Assembly: GCA_013397695.1 (NCBI GenBank)
Contig: VYZI01000113.1
Span: forward strand, 836,791 to 900,790
Direction: 5' to 3'
Length of the DNA stretch: 64,000 nucleotides
Source: Centropus unirufus
Taxonomy: Eukaryota > Chordata > Aves > Cuculiformes > Centropidae
This document shows, in pieces, positions 1-10,089 of the stretch. Each line of letters opens with the position of its first letter. The first letter of the stretch is position 1. Below the pieces are notes generated by a model, which worked only from the letters and a program-made list of their open reading frames with translations, had not been told where the DNA came from and did no database searches. Made by a program: the position numbers and the translations under genes.

Positions 1-1137
1 ACCAGCTTATTTTGGGAAACTAAAGAGTAATATCCTGAAGATTTTGTATGATGTGAAGACCCAGAGCACCAAGACTTGCTTTCCTTAAGCAACATTTATC
101 CATCTTCCTCCTCTCCACTCTCAAAAAATCCACCCTGAGATATTGAGTTTCTTCAACAGTTTTGCCAATGCTTGCAGTAGAGGTTATTTTCAAGCATTCT
201 GCAGAGTTTATCTTTGATCTGTTGGATCCCAAGGCTGCTATCAATAATTTACAACTGCTTCATCAACATAACCTAATCACTTTTCAGAAAGTTTCCCAGA
301 ATGAACAAAAATGCAGTCTGTGGCGCTTGAAAGTCCTTTTAAGATGCAAAATCAACAAGAACTAGACGAAGATTGAATTGTTTTCTAGCTCATTTTGCTG
401 CTTCTAAATGTTTCTCTAGCATCCTAAGTAGTGCACAAGTAAAACTAATAAAAAGTGAAATTACCATCATGTATCAGGGAGGGCTAGTTATATTCATTAG
501 GAATATATCCATACCTTAAGTGATATCTAAGTAAATCTTTAATAACATATAAATGTTCTGCAAATTTGGAAACTAGATTAAAAGAAATTCCTATAGTCTG
601 ATATATTTCTGAGCAACATGCAGGCAGCAAAGAATGAATAATAATGATAAAAAAATACACTAGGGAGCAGAAACCAAAGGGACAACTCTGAAAGTGAAAT
701 TTCAAGCCTACATTTCTAACAGGGCTACCAGTTTAAGCAGGCCTGAATTTCACATTAAATGCTCAACTTCTGAAAAAAACCAAAACTACTGAGGCATCTC
801 AGATGGGTCACTCAAAAACTCCAAGTTACTAACCCTTTTGGAAAAGTTAAGTCACAATCCTAGAGCAGGTAGTCAGAAGCATTTGTTCTTTCTAGCTTCT
901 AATAACATCCAAATACTTTTGCGCTAATGAAATTGCCAGGATGCTTTTCTAGGTTTCCTTCTTTCCACTCCTAGAGAGGAGAATTATACAAACAGACTGC
1001 ATGAACAGCCATAATCTGCAGGCAGTAGTAGAAGAAATTTCTCGATCTTATTTGGTTAAGAACATCTCCCTGACATGAGCAAGCAAACTTGAGTATTAAA
1101 CCGAGTATTAAACCAAATGTTTCACTCTTCCACTCAC
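1..1137 (-). other. RAPGEF2: RAPGEF2 intron (3' side open at left edge)
   Basis: This is intron after the last visible exon. It holds a 12-13-bp duplication GAGTATTAAACC at about 1091-1115 and otherwise AT-rich sequence. The open frames here, such as the one at 20-244, match nothing in the RAPGEF2 tail. I see no exon. Confidence 0.85.
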
Positions 1138-1323
1138 CAAATGGTGGGAGATCTTTGACTGGCACTTTCTTGCGAGAGGGGTAGAGAGATACGGCAGGGA
1201 CCTGCAATGCTTGGTTTACTTTATGTTGCTGCTGCTGCTGCACCTTCTGCTGGATACCTGCCCGGGGAGCCACTGGTGATGTTTCTGATTTTCCAGATCG
1301 CTTGTCTCCTGTATTCTTCGGCA
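1138..1323 (-). CDS. RAPGEF2: RAPGEF2 exon, Ser/Pro/Gln-rich tail segment
   Basis: This 186-nt exon encodes about residues 1007-1068, in the low-complexity tail after the catalytic domain. The acceptor TTGCAAAG precedes TGCCGAAG, whose TG completes a Leu codon begun by the final T of the upstream exon. The donor is CCATTTG|GTGAGT, leaving a phase-1 Gly. Readable segments include KSETSPVAPRAG, a glutamine run QQQQQ encoded by CAG CAG CAG CAG CAA (near 1226-1240), and the conserved VSLYPSRKKVPVKDLPPFG. The glutamine region is shorter than the Gln/Pro stretch I recall in the human protein, so repeat length probably varies. The next exon, which should start with the INSPQALKK-like segment, is not in the window. 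Confidence 0.95.
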
Positions 1324-2164
1324 CTTTGCAAGAAATGAGAGAAAGTGCAGAATGACCACTAGCTAAAACTACTGTGGGAGTTTTCATCTGAGCGCGCAAA
1401 GCCCTCCAGTTAATAATTAAAAGATGCTCAAACACTTACATAATGAATGTGGCAAGATACATTTAGAGAGAAAAGATGAAGAGAAAAAAAGGGAGAGGTT
1501 TCATGCTATTTAAAACATATACATTATCGAAGAACCTTTAGTCTTTTTCTCAAAATAAAAGTTTCGTAAGTTAGGCTTACTAAAAACATGACCAGAAGTT
1601 ATACCGGGTTATCATAAGGATTGGTACTGGTTTATAATGGATATGTAATTACAATTTTTTGTGATTCTAAAGGAAAGGGAGGGCATAAGATAAACCACTC
1701 CCATCACTTGAAATTAAAGCAATTCCCAGCATAAGGTCCCCATCCGCTGCAACCAGGTACAGTTTTCCAGGTGTCTCTGAAACACCTGGACATGAAGCAG
1801 TCCCCTTTTTCCCCCTTAAGGCCAAGATATCCAGGATGACCAACTCTATTCTATACCAACAGCCTGAACATATCAAAACTACAGTGAAACTTTTGGCTCC
1901 TCCAAATGTCCATATGGACAAATCTAAAGAATACTTGTGTACTTCAGCATGACATCACCTGGAAAGCCTCGTTTCCACTACAAATTCTAGCATTCCATAC
2001 TGCTAATCTGCAAGAAGATTTTCTTAAGATTCGTAGATGTTCAGCAAATAATTAGAAACCTCATTTCCCACCTCATTGTCTCGTTACTCTTCTTAAATTA
2101 CTTCCTTGGAGAAGAAGCTTCGTTAAAGCTTCCTTAAAATCCATAACAAATGAAAAATGCTCAC
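1324..2164 (-). other. RAPGEF2: RAPGEF2 intron, 841 bp
   Basis: This GT-AG intron joins phase 1 (T|TG, Leu). I see no repeat or regulatory element in it. Confidence 0.9.
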
Positions 2165-2388
2165 ATGTGTTGGTGGCAGGCTCACACTGCAAAGAGAGTG
2201 TCTGGAGGCTCTCTTCATCCATTTCCAGGTCCAAGTTTGAGAGGTACTGCTTTACTTTCCGAGCCATCTGAGCATCTTCATACAGTTTTTTAGCATTAAG
2301 GAAGGAGCTGCGTCGGACCCGCTTTTTATGACCCCCCGTTTGTGCGACATCCAACACAGCTGCATTCGTACTGCCCTGGCTGAGAGAC
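2165..2388 (-). CDS. RAPGEF2: RAPGEF2 exon after the catalytic domain (SLSQGST...CEPATNT)
   Basis: This 224-nt exon encodes about residues 932-1006. The acceptor is CACGGCAG and the first base, G, completes the Gly codon started by the 24-nt microexon. The donor is ACAT|GTGAGC. The sequence begins SLSQGSTNAAVLDVAQTGG and continues with the basic run HKKRVRRSSF and a predicted helix (NAKKLYEDAQMARKVKQYL) ending in an acidic stretch LDLEMDEESL. This links the RasGEF domain to the disordered tail. The RRSSF motif resembles a basophilic kinase site (RRxS), which is a motif observation only. It is nearly identical to the human exon apart from conservative changes. Confidence 0.96.
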
Positions 2389-3473
2389 CTGCCGTGAGAA
2401 GGGGGCAAGAGGAGGAGACAAGAGGGGAAAAGTATGATTTAGTCCAACACAGAATCACTTGATACACACACGAAACGTTCAAAGATTGCATGAATGTCAG
2501 TCTATGGTCAAAGCTTACATGCCTCATTCCAGTAAGTCAAACAGAGAGAAGGCTGAGGGTCAGGAAATCATTTTTATTGGTTACAGGCACTATTTTAATT
2601 ACACAGACATTTTAACCTATTCTGCTCCAACTAGGAAATATCACTTCACACAACTGGAAAAGCATTCAAGCTAGCTCTCTCACATAAGCTAGCTACGGAG
2701 AAGACTGGAATATTAGGAAAAGCTCATGCAGTAAGGCAATGCTGACAGGAGACTATAGTTGAGGTTTCAATTTAAGTACATATACAGGAGGCATTTTGAA
2801 AGCACTCTGAATTCTTTTTAAATCAGACCGCACACAAAATGTACAGCTCAGTTTTACTGAACAGGAATTCTTTGCAACTTGCTAGGTTGAACACAGCTTT
2901 TTGATAAATAAAGTGAAGAAATAAACAACGTGCACATTTCAATTTCTCTATTTATGCCTCAACGAAAGCTATGCATTGTTCCTGAACTGTAAAGAGTAAA
3001 AATGAGAGCTGAATATCTACAAATATAATGTAAAATAATACAAAAAATGATAGCCAATTATAATGGGAGAATAAGTTGGTTTAGGATGTGGTGTAAGTCT
3101 TAATGTTCATATTTTATTTTTATAATTGCTTATTAGGCAGAAGAAAAAAAAACAGCAATTTTCACCTGTTGCAACTCTGCTATTTTACAATTTCTCTTTT
3201 GCTGAAAGTCACTTCTTCCTTTGGCAATTTGAAGTGGAGGTGGAGGAGAAGACCACCACACTCCTATTTGTAAATTATTTTTAAGTGATTATAATTTTTG
3301 TGTTTTAACCTCAAAAGCACTCCTGAAGTAAGATGTATTGTCAGTAAGAAAGTGTTAACAAAAGAAAAAAAAACAACCGCAAAGCACCAGAAAAAATAAA
3401 GATAGTAAATACGAAACAAGGCAAATGGTAAGGGAATAATGAATGTCTCTGGGTGTTGTCTCAAACCACTTAC
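2389..3473 (-). other. RAPGEF2: RAPGEF2 intron, 1085 bp, downstream of the microexon
   Basis: This GT-AG intron follows the 24-nt exon and splits a Gly codon (GG|G). The 3' end reads TTCTCACGGCAG, a weak pyrimidine tract. The sequence is AT-rich with no recognisable repeat. Confidence 0.9.
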
Positions 3474-3497
3474 CCCAAGCTCCTCCATTTCTTCTTC
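3474..3497 (-). CDS. RAPGEF2: RAPGEF2 24-nt microexon (KKKWRSLG)
   Basis: This is a microexon of only 24 nt, missed by any ORF-length filter. Read on the minus strand it is G AAG AAG AAA TGG AGG AGC TTG GG, between the acceptor CTCACTTGCAG and the donor GTAAGT. The first G completes an Arg codon (AG|G) from the upstream exon and the last GG starts a Gly completed by the downstream exon. It gives the RKKKWRSLG peptide at the C-terminal end of the RasGEF domain, identical to the human protein segment as I recall it. The length is divisible by three, so skipping would keep the frame (Arg-Ser-Leu-Ser). Whether it is ever skipped cannot be seen from genomic sequence. Confidence 0.94.
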
Positions 3498-4148
3498 CTG
3501 CAAGTGAGAGCCAGGAAGAGTAAAGCATGGGTTTAAAAAGAGATAGAGGAAGATCACAAGCTCAGAAAGAAAAAGACCAGATCTTAGGAAAAGCAGTTCT
3601 GAAAGCCCACAAACATTAAAGAGAGCCTTGACTTGGGCATAGAGTCAGATATTACAAACCCTTCTAGCTCAAACTAAGAAAAAGAGTATGCAAAAAAGCT
3701 AGTCTAACATGAAGCCAAAGAGCATTCATTCCAAGTTTTCTAACACCGCTAGCTTACACTGTTTCAGATACATTCCTATGTCTACTAAATCAAAACGATA
3801 AGGCTGGCACACATCCACTTTCAAATATATATAGAAATGTATATATAGACAGAGAAAGACACACATATTTGTTTAAGGCAGCATCTTGCCCCTCCCTCCC
3901 ACTGATGGGACAAGTAACTGGCAGCAAAGGAATAATGTAAAACATTTTTATATATTCATAAACACAAAATGCAATGACTTCTCCCAATTTAGAATACCAC
4001 ATAATTGTAGTAAATTGACAGCAACAAAAAAAAACTCTCACACTACTCCAATAGGACAAGTGGAACTTGGAAAGTTTGGAAATTAGATCTTGCTGACACC
4101 TAGCCTTCTCTGAAGCAGGAAACCCTCGGCCTAACACAACATACGCAC
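3498..4148 (-). other. RAPGEF2: RAPGEF2 intron, 651 bp, upstream of the microexon
   Basis: The donor is GTGCGT and the acceptor CTTGCAG follows a pyrimidine-rich stretch (TTTACTCTTCCTGGCTCTCA), which would help definition of the 24-nt exon. No other feature is visible. Confidence 0.9.
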
Positions 4149-4272
4149 CTCGTTCTAAACATTAAAGCAGGGTCCATGTTAACAGATGCCATGCGACCAA
4201 CATGGCGTATCTCCTTGGCAATCATTCTTAGCTTCTCAAAATTGACCAAGCCCTCCACTTTTGAATCGTTTC
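4149..4272 (-). CDS. RAPGEF2: RAPGEF2 exon, RasGEF (CDC25) domain C-terminal part
   Basis: This 124-nt exon encodes about residues 883-923. The acceptor is GATTGTAG followed by GAAACGATTC, and the donor is ACGAG|GTGCGT. The translation NDSKVEGLVNFEKLRMIAKE followed by IRHVGRMASVNMDPALMFRT is the last conserved helical block of the CDC25-homology domain. NFEKLRMIAKEIR is a typical RasGEF C-terminal signature. The domain catalyses GDP release from Rap GTPases. The intron before it is only 87 bp. Confidence 0.96.
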
Positions 4273-4359
4273 CTACAATCAATGGTTAACAACATTAGTT
4301 ATTAGGTAGCTAAGTCCACTTTCCTTAGCTGGGAAAAGATGATCAACTTCTGCTTTTAC

Positions 4360-4571
4360 CTTCATGAAGGAATGTAAGGTCTTTTTTAATAACAGGAAAC
4401 AGGGGAATAATGGGAGGTTGTAGGTTTTGGCTGTTAAGGACATTACGATATTTTGCCATATTCCTAGATGGATCAAACAAGTCCTGTAGATCTTGAAACA
4501 GTTTTTCATACTTGCTTGGAAGCTTTTCCCAAGTCATTCGGAGCCTTGCAACTGGTGCCAAATTCAGACCA
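4360..4571 (-). CDS. RAPGEF2: RAPGEF2 exon, RasGEF (CDC25) catalytic domain, middle
   Basis: This 212-nt exon encodes about residues 812-882. The acceptor is GTTTCAAG and the donor is CATGAAG|GTAAAA. It carries the strongest RasGEF signatures: GLNLAPVARLRMTWEKLP, then KYEKLFQDLQDLFDPSRNMAKYR (split here at residues 831-853), then the block PPIIPLFPVIKKDLTFLHEG. The PxxPxxPxxxKDLTFxHEG block is the structurally conserved region next to the helical hairpin that opens the nucleotide site in CDC25-family exchangers. The upstream Ser codon is split AG|T across the intron. The sequence is intact and looks under strong constraint. Confidence 0.97.
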
Positions 4572-6150
4572 CTTGAAACACACAAAAAAAGTGCAAAAAA
4601 GTTCAAGAACAACAGAAAGAAACAAAAAGCCCTAGAAAAGACCATGTTAACTTTTCTATAGGAGAACTATCAGATAGCCAGAATAGCATAGCACTACTAT
4701 GACAATAAAGTAACACATAGTGAAGACTTCCTTTTGCCAGTGTGTATGACAGAACAATTAAGATCATTTTGATAAAAGCAATAAAAACTGGAGATATCTG
4801 AATGATGCAACCATAAACAGATAAAAGTTACACTTGCATGAGTAATTAAATGTTATAGAGAGTGTGTGCTTTCTACCTTGGAACAGAGTCTGAATTTGAT
4901 AACAATGTTATGATCTAGGTACCTTAGGCCCACCACGTTTTACGAGATTCCCAGGCTGAAGGAGAAACTTCCACCTACATGTTTATATGGCAACTGCACA
5001 GCCACCCACCTTATCGCTGCAATAATCTGACTATGCTGTGTCTAGATCAAATTGATATAAAGAAAATTATATATTTGAGGTTATTCTGAAGCTGTAGCTG
5101 ATACAAAAAACAGGTTGGGTTTTTTTTTAAACCTTAAAGGCATTGCCAGTCTTTTTTTACCTATGGGGAAGTTTGGTATTTAGAATCGTTCATTCACTCA
5201 AGTTTTGCTAGCAGGCAGGCTGCTTTTATTTCTCATTGAAGTCAGCTGAAATAGCCAAGTTAAACTGCAATATTTTTATGTCTCAGAGAAGCTGACTGAT
5301 TATCAGCATGGATCCTTGATTTTGGAACTTGCCATGTTTGATTAAATGCTATTCAAAACCAGTGATCTTCAGAAAAAGTCTCACATTCAATCTGGTGATT
5401 GAGTGCGACATGGGCTTTTGCCAGAGACGGTGATAAAATTGTCCTTTTAATGTAACTTACTCAAGCTTTTTCACAAGAGACAATATTTTTTTTTGTTAGA
5501 TTCTTCCTGCCTCATACCAAAGAGTCTAAAGGAAATGTGAATGTTTAAAAAAAAATACAGTAAGAGTTTCCCCTTTTTCATTCTAAAGCTAAGCAAGGTT
5601 TCAGACCGAGATTTTCAGTATTTATCTTATTCTTATTAAAATATGCTTATCTACAGCTTACAATATGGTATTGTAGTCTGCTATTGACTATTATCAGAGT
5701 TCCGTCCAAGAAACTGCTGATAGAAAGAAAACAAAAGCAACATATCTCGGCTCAATCAATTCAAGATAATGGGAACTACATCTAAAATTATGAGCTCCCT
5801 TTGGGAGATTAACCCATTAATTCATGACAATGTTATAATTTTTCTTCATATAGCTGCTGTTTCTTTTGGCCTTTGTTTTGAAATAAGTGCAATTGTTTCT
5901 CTAGTGCCACATTCACTGATGACTTGCCTCACTGTCTTGAGCAATAAGTATGAAATAGTCACATTCTGAATATTTCAACAAACGCTTCAATGTCAAGCTT
6001 GGGTTACAGTAAAATGCCCTCCTTGGACTGACAAGTGTTGATGTCAGCAGCATTAATTGGCTTACTCTGTCAAATATGTATATTTTTAGACATATGACAT
6101 AAATAAGACTTTACTTTTCACATAGAAGGAAAATTATTATGGGGCAATAC
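4572..6150 (-). other. RAPGEF2: RAPGEF2 intron, 1579 bp
   Basis: This GT-AG intron lies inside the catalytic-domain coding region and splits a Ser codon (AG|T). It is AT-rich and unremarkable. Confidence 0.9.
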
Positions 6151-6534
6151 CTAATGATGGCAAACATCGAGTTGAAGTTCTTGCATTCTCTGCAGTGTAA
6201 TGCTATCTTAATGAAATGCTTAATGATCTTCATCCTTTTCAACTGATTTGTTTCCCTTAGAATCTCAGAAGCCACCCAAAATGTTTCTTGATTTATCACC
6301 TCTTCAAATTTCTTTAGATTAGTGCAACCTGTTTTTGATTTGAGTTTAAATAAGTCATCTATGTATTCTGTGGGTTCAATATTACGAAACAGTTCGAAGT
6401 TTCTCATGGAGAGTTGGGTAGCCACCTCAACAGTACTAAGCTGTAGTAAGGAAATTTGACTTTCTCTTAGTAATTCTTGAGCATCTTCATCTGAACAAAG
6501 AGTTTCCGTTTCCATGTTATTCTTCAGGTAATAC
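6151..6534 (-). CDS. RAPGEF2: RAPGEF2 exon, end of RA domain and start of RasGEF domain
   Basis: This is the longest exon in the window (384 nt), encoding about residues 684-811. The acceptor is TTTTTACAG and the first G completes an Arg codon; the donor is ATTAG|GTATTG. The first residues, YYLKNNMETETLCSDEDAQE, finish the RA region. Then LLQLSTVEVATQLSMRNFEL, FRNIEPTEYIDDLFKLKSK, FEEVINQETFWVASEIL and the block RMKIIKHFIKIALHCRECKN (up to NFNSMFAIIS) make up the first conserved regions of the CDC25 domain. The LRMKII..FI.IA..C...NNFNS pattern is universal in RasGEFs and confirms catalytic identity. No stop or frameshift is present. Confidence 0.97.
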
Positions 6535-6763
6535 CTGTAAAAATAAAATTCAGAAAGATATCTGATACAAGATACTCAAATATGAGTGAAAGTTACAGTT
6601 GGAATCACAGGGTAAATTGAAATTCACTAGGCATAGATATTAATTAAGAAGCAATTTCTTGTAAAGAAACAAAACATTAATAATTAAATAATGCTCCTAG
6701 TAACAGGATTTTTACTTATTAAAACCAGTATAACCAGCTCTATCTCACAGTCTCCAATCTCAC

Positions 6764-7004
6764 CTGCCACTTAGCTGTATCCTGTCAGCGAGCTTGGATA
6801 GCTGATCAGGAAGCCTCCTTTGCTTGATTACACCCTCGGGTGTGACAGAGACTTCACATAGTGAATATGCATCAGGAGTTGCAGTAAGAGCAAATTCCCT
6901 GATAGCCTGGATGACCACTTCCTTCGCTGTTGTGTCCTTACTGATCATGATGTAGCGACTTTGCTGATCTGCCTTGAAAACCCTCAGAACTTGATCTGCT
7001 AAGT
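6764..7004 (-). CDS. RAPGEF2: RAPGEF2 exon, Ras-association (RA) domain
   Basis: This 241-nt exon encodes about residues 604-683, nearly the whole RA domain. The acceptor is CTCTTTTCCAG and the donor is GGCAG|GTGAGA. The translation begins DLADQVLRVFKADQQSRYIM and includes ISKDTTAKEVVIQAIREFAL and SLCEVSVTPEGVIKQRRLPD. This ubiquitin-fold module binds GTP-loaded Rap/Ras and gives the protein positive feedback and membrane recruitment. A reading frame with an upstream methionine (MAYPEFLSF) runs into this exon through the intron, but that part is intronic: the acceptor splits the Asp codon (G|AC) exactly where the upstream exon leaves phase 1. Confidence 0.96.
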
Positions 7005-9931
7005 CTGGAAAAGAGAGAAATTCAGGGTAAGCCATTTACTAAAGTGGAAGAAAACAATGGTATAAGAACAGGCAACAATATCAGTTACACTGAGTCAAAT
7101 TACTCATGCTATCAATTTTCACTTCAGTATCATTGTTTCACCTCTCTCCTTCTTATAAAAAGAACTACCTTTTCTTTAATGAAAAATACTGCAAAACCAG
7201 CTGCTAGATGAAAATATTCACTATGATATAACCACAATCTTTTTTGACAAGACATTTTGATGTGCATAACATATTCAAGTTACTACAGAAAGATCTATTC
7301 AGTAACAGAAATCATGACAAAAGAGCAAGAATTGATGTCTTGCCACTACTGCAACACGACTCCAAGATAATCATTTGGAAAGCACCAAGATAAATCTCAC
7401 TGCCACTAAGGCTGTTTAGGCTTAAATATAAAAGTTTACAAACTTCATGCATCCAAGCCCATAACATTTAAAGTCACAGTAGTATTTTGCAGCTTGAAAA
7501 GCACTAATACTGAAACACATTAGAATTTAATTATTACATCATCATTTATGCATAACAGGCATAGGCACAGGCCAATTTTTAGCCATTTTTAAGTACTTCA
7601 GTCAAATGTACAAACACTTTCTAATTAGCAACCCAAATTTTGCCTTTTATCACCAGCTGTATATTGACCCATCTTCCTTCAGGAAGTAGTTGATATGAGA
7701 TGGAACAGTGCCAATAAATTCGATGTTTTTGACATCCTGACGAAGGCTGATGTATCATCTCTGCACTGTGTTTTACCATGCAATTCCTCAGGCTGCATAC
7801 CTATAGGAGCTGGGAGCAAAAACACTACACACAATCCAAAGGAGTCCGCCAGCAATTGAAACGTTTACAGCTATAGCAATGCTAGTAAGTAATTCAGCAC
7901 AATAATTTTTAAATAAAACAGCAGTTGACAAAAATTAAATTAATCTTTCTATCCTCCTTTTCAAAACAGGAAACTGTAGTGGCAAGCTGAAGAAAGCAAT
8001 GCGACATGATAGGAATCTAGTCCCTTAGAAAGCTTGGAGGGGGGGAAGCACCAGTGGCAGCTCATCATTCCAGTATTATTCTGACTTCCAATCAAACAGC
8101 AAAGACAGCACAAGAGAACTGCTACTATCTGAACACTTAAAAATTAACCTTTAAAGGTATATCTGAAAAAGCCTGAGTAAACCAGAAGAGAAACTAAATC
8201 AACTCCTTTCATATCTCAAGCTGTTCTCATTTTCTCCTCAAAGATTACCCTTCCAAAACAGCAAGTTGTTTTATTTCCTATCCTGAGGGATATTCCCCAA
8301 AGCCTCAAAGGATGGTTGTTCTACCACGTTGCTCTTTCTTCTCCAGTGCATTCAATTTCTTGCGAGCTGCCTCCATCTCCATCTTTAATTTAGTCCAAGT
8401 TAATAAAAGAAATTCAAATTGCAGGCTTATTTTTTTTCCAAGTCATAAAGTATACATAGGAATAATTCAACTGTTCTATCTACAATTCAACCATCCCCAA
8501 AGAACTTAAGATAAATGGGGTTTATTTCACTCCACCTTTTCCCCTCTTTCCCCCAGAGAGAAAAATTACGCCTGCAAATGACTTTTAAAATCTTCAGTAT
8601 GTGGACATTTGGGTAAGCTCTGGAAGTCAATCGCTGGGCTTGGCATTAGGGGCATATCAATTACCTAGAAACATCTGGTCTCAGGAAATGGCAAGCTGGA
8701 ACACGGACTCTTCACCCATTTATAGACAAAGTGTGGATGAAAAATTAGGGTTTTACTGGTAAAGAATATCTTCAAACTGGATACTAGTCATTACGTAAAA
8801 ATAAAAATAATTAAAAAAAAAAAAACAGAAAGAAAAACAGCTTTCCCCACTCCGTCAGGAGTAATCTTAGACAGTGGGACAAAAATCACACATCACCTTC
8901 TTGTACTCTTTTCTAGCGCTAAAAGAACTGAGATGAAATGAGCCTCAATATCACAGTTCCAAATGCAATGAAGTGCAACACCAGCTTGGCCAGGCTGATG
9001 TTCAAGCACCATCCCTTTAGGTAGTGCTAGCAATTCTTCAGGCTTTAGGAGGGCACCTAAAGGAGGGTTTTGGCTCTACATTTGAGAAATACATTAAATA
9101 TTAGATTAAATTAACTGAGTGTCTGCATAGCTACCATCACCATCATATCCTCACCCTCTAGCAGCTACTTTTTAACAGCTAACATCTGGATACTTAAAAC
9201 CCAGATAACTTTTTCGCTAAGAACCTTCCCACAGCCAGATAAGAGCCCAAATCCCAGCCCTGCCAGGAGCTCCAGTAAAACCCTTCTCATAAGATAAGGC
9301 TCTCAAGTTTCTCATGTTCTCCTTTTTCTCCCTCACTCACACTGATGCTTCACTCATCTCTGCTAAATGTATTCATTTTTTAAGTACTTCAGAATGGGAT
9401 TTTAAACCACTTTATATACTAAGAATTTAACACAGAGCTGTAGGGCAGGGGACTAACAGGGACTTTGAAACTCTGTCCCTTACAGATGAGTGTAAGATTA
9501 TATCACTCTGTTCAGAGTAAAATTGAAATGTATGTCCTATGCCCCAGCCTAGCGTACTTTCACTTTACTGTAACGCTAATGATCTGCTGTGCAAAAATAC
9601 TGAAGTCTTTAGAAGACTGATCTACCAGAGCAAACTATAAAATACAAAGCAAAATAAGTTTTCACTGGCCAAGAGTATTAAATCAGTAAGCCACACTCTG
9701 TATATAACATACTTGAAAAATAGACATCTAATACGTTTGGGTAGAGCATATCAGAGCACATGTAATAAATCCTAATGCATTAATATGTGGCTAATCTGTG
9801 GGTGACAGCACAGTTAATTAAAACTTGTGTGCATCTTTAGACTCTAGAATTCCAGGAAAAGAAAAAAATAAGTAAGAGATCAATGAAAGAAGATTAAGAG
9901 GTCCAGAACATCAAGAAAAAGCAACCTTTAC
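7005..9931 (-). other. RAPGEF2: RAPGEF2 intron, 2927 bp
   Basis: This intron lies between the linker exon and the RA exon and has a short A-run near 8813-8824. I see no repeat family or extra exon. Confidence 0.88.
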
Positions 9932-10089
9932 CTGGCGTAGTATTGAAGTCTAGAATGCGGTGATGAGACTGCAGTAGATCGGGATTACTGGATGACAAGG
10001 TTCCGCTGACAGGTAGAGCAGGAGGAATGTGCTTGGTCTGCCTCAGTCCCACAATGCTGTCATCCTGAGACTGGCCAATTCCAATGTCA
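9932..10089 (-). CDS. RAPGEF2: RAPGEF2 exon, linker between PDZ and RA domains
   Basis: This 158-nt exon encodes about residues 551-603. The acceptor is TTGGTTCAG and the donor is CGCCAG|GTAAAG. It has no ORF longer than the usual cutoffs, but it reads DIGIGQSQDDSIVGLRQTKH, IPPALPVSGTLSSSNPDLLQ and SHHRILDFNTTP in the phase demanded by both neighbours. This is a Ser/Pro-rich linker joining the PDZ and RA domains. The human counterpart ends LDFSATP, so NTTP is a local difference. The Asn codon is split AA|T with the upstream exon. Confidence 0.95.

Noticed and set aside
2252..2527. 91-codon minus-strand frame overlapping the SLSQGST exon
   Set aside because: It is the wrong frame of the true exon, running on into the intron; the exon frame matches the protein family and phases.
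6764..7035. Methionine start MAYPEFLSF before the RA domain
   Set aside because: These residues are intron read-through. The acceptor TTTTCCAG and phase place the exon start at 7004.
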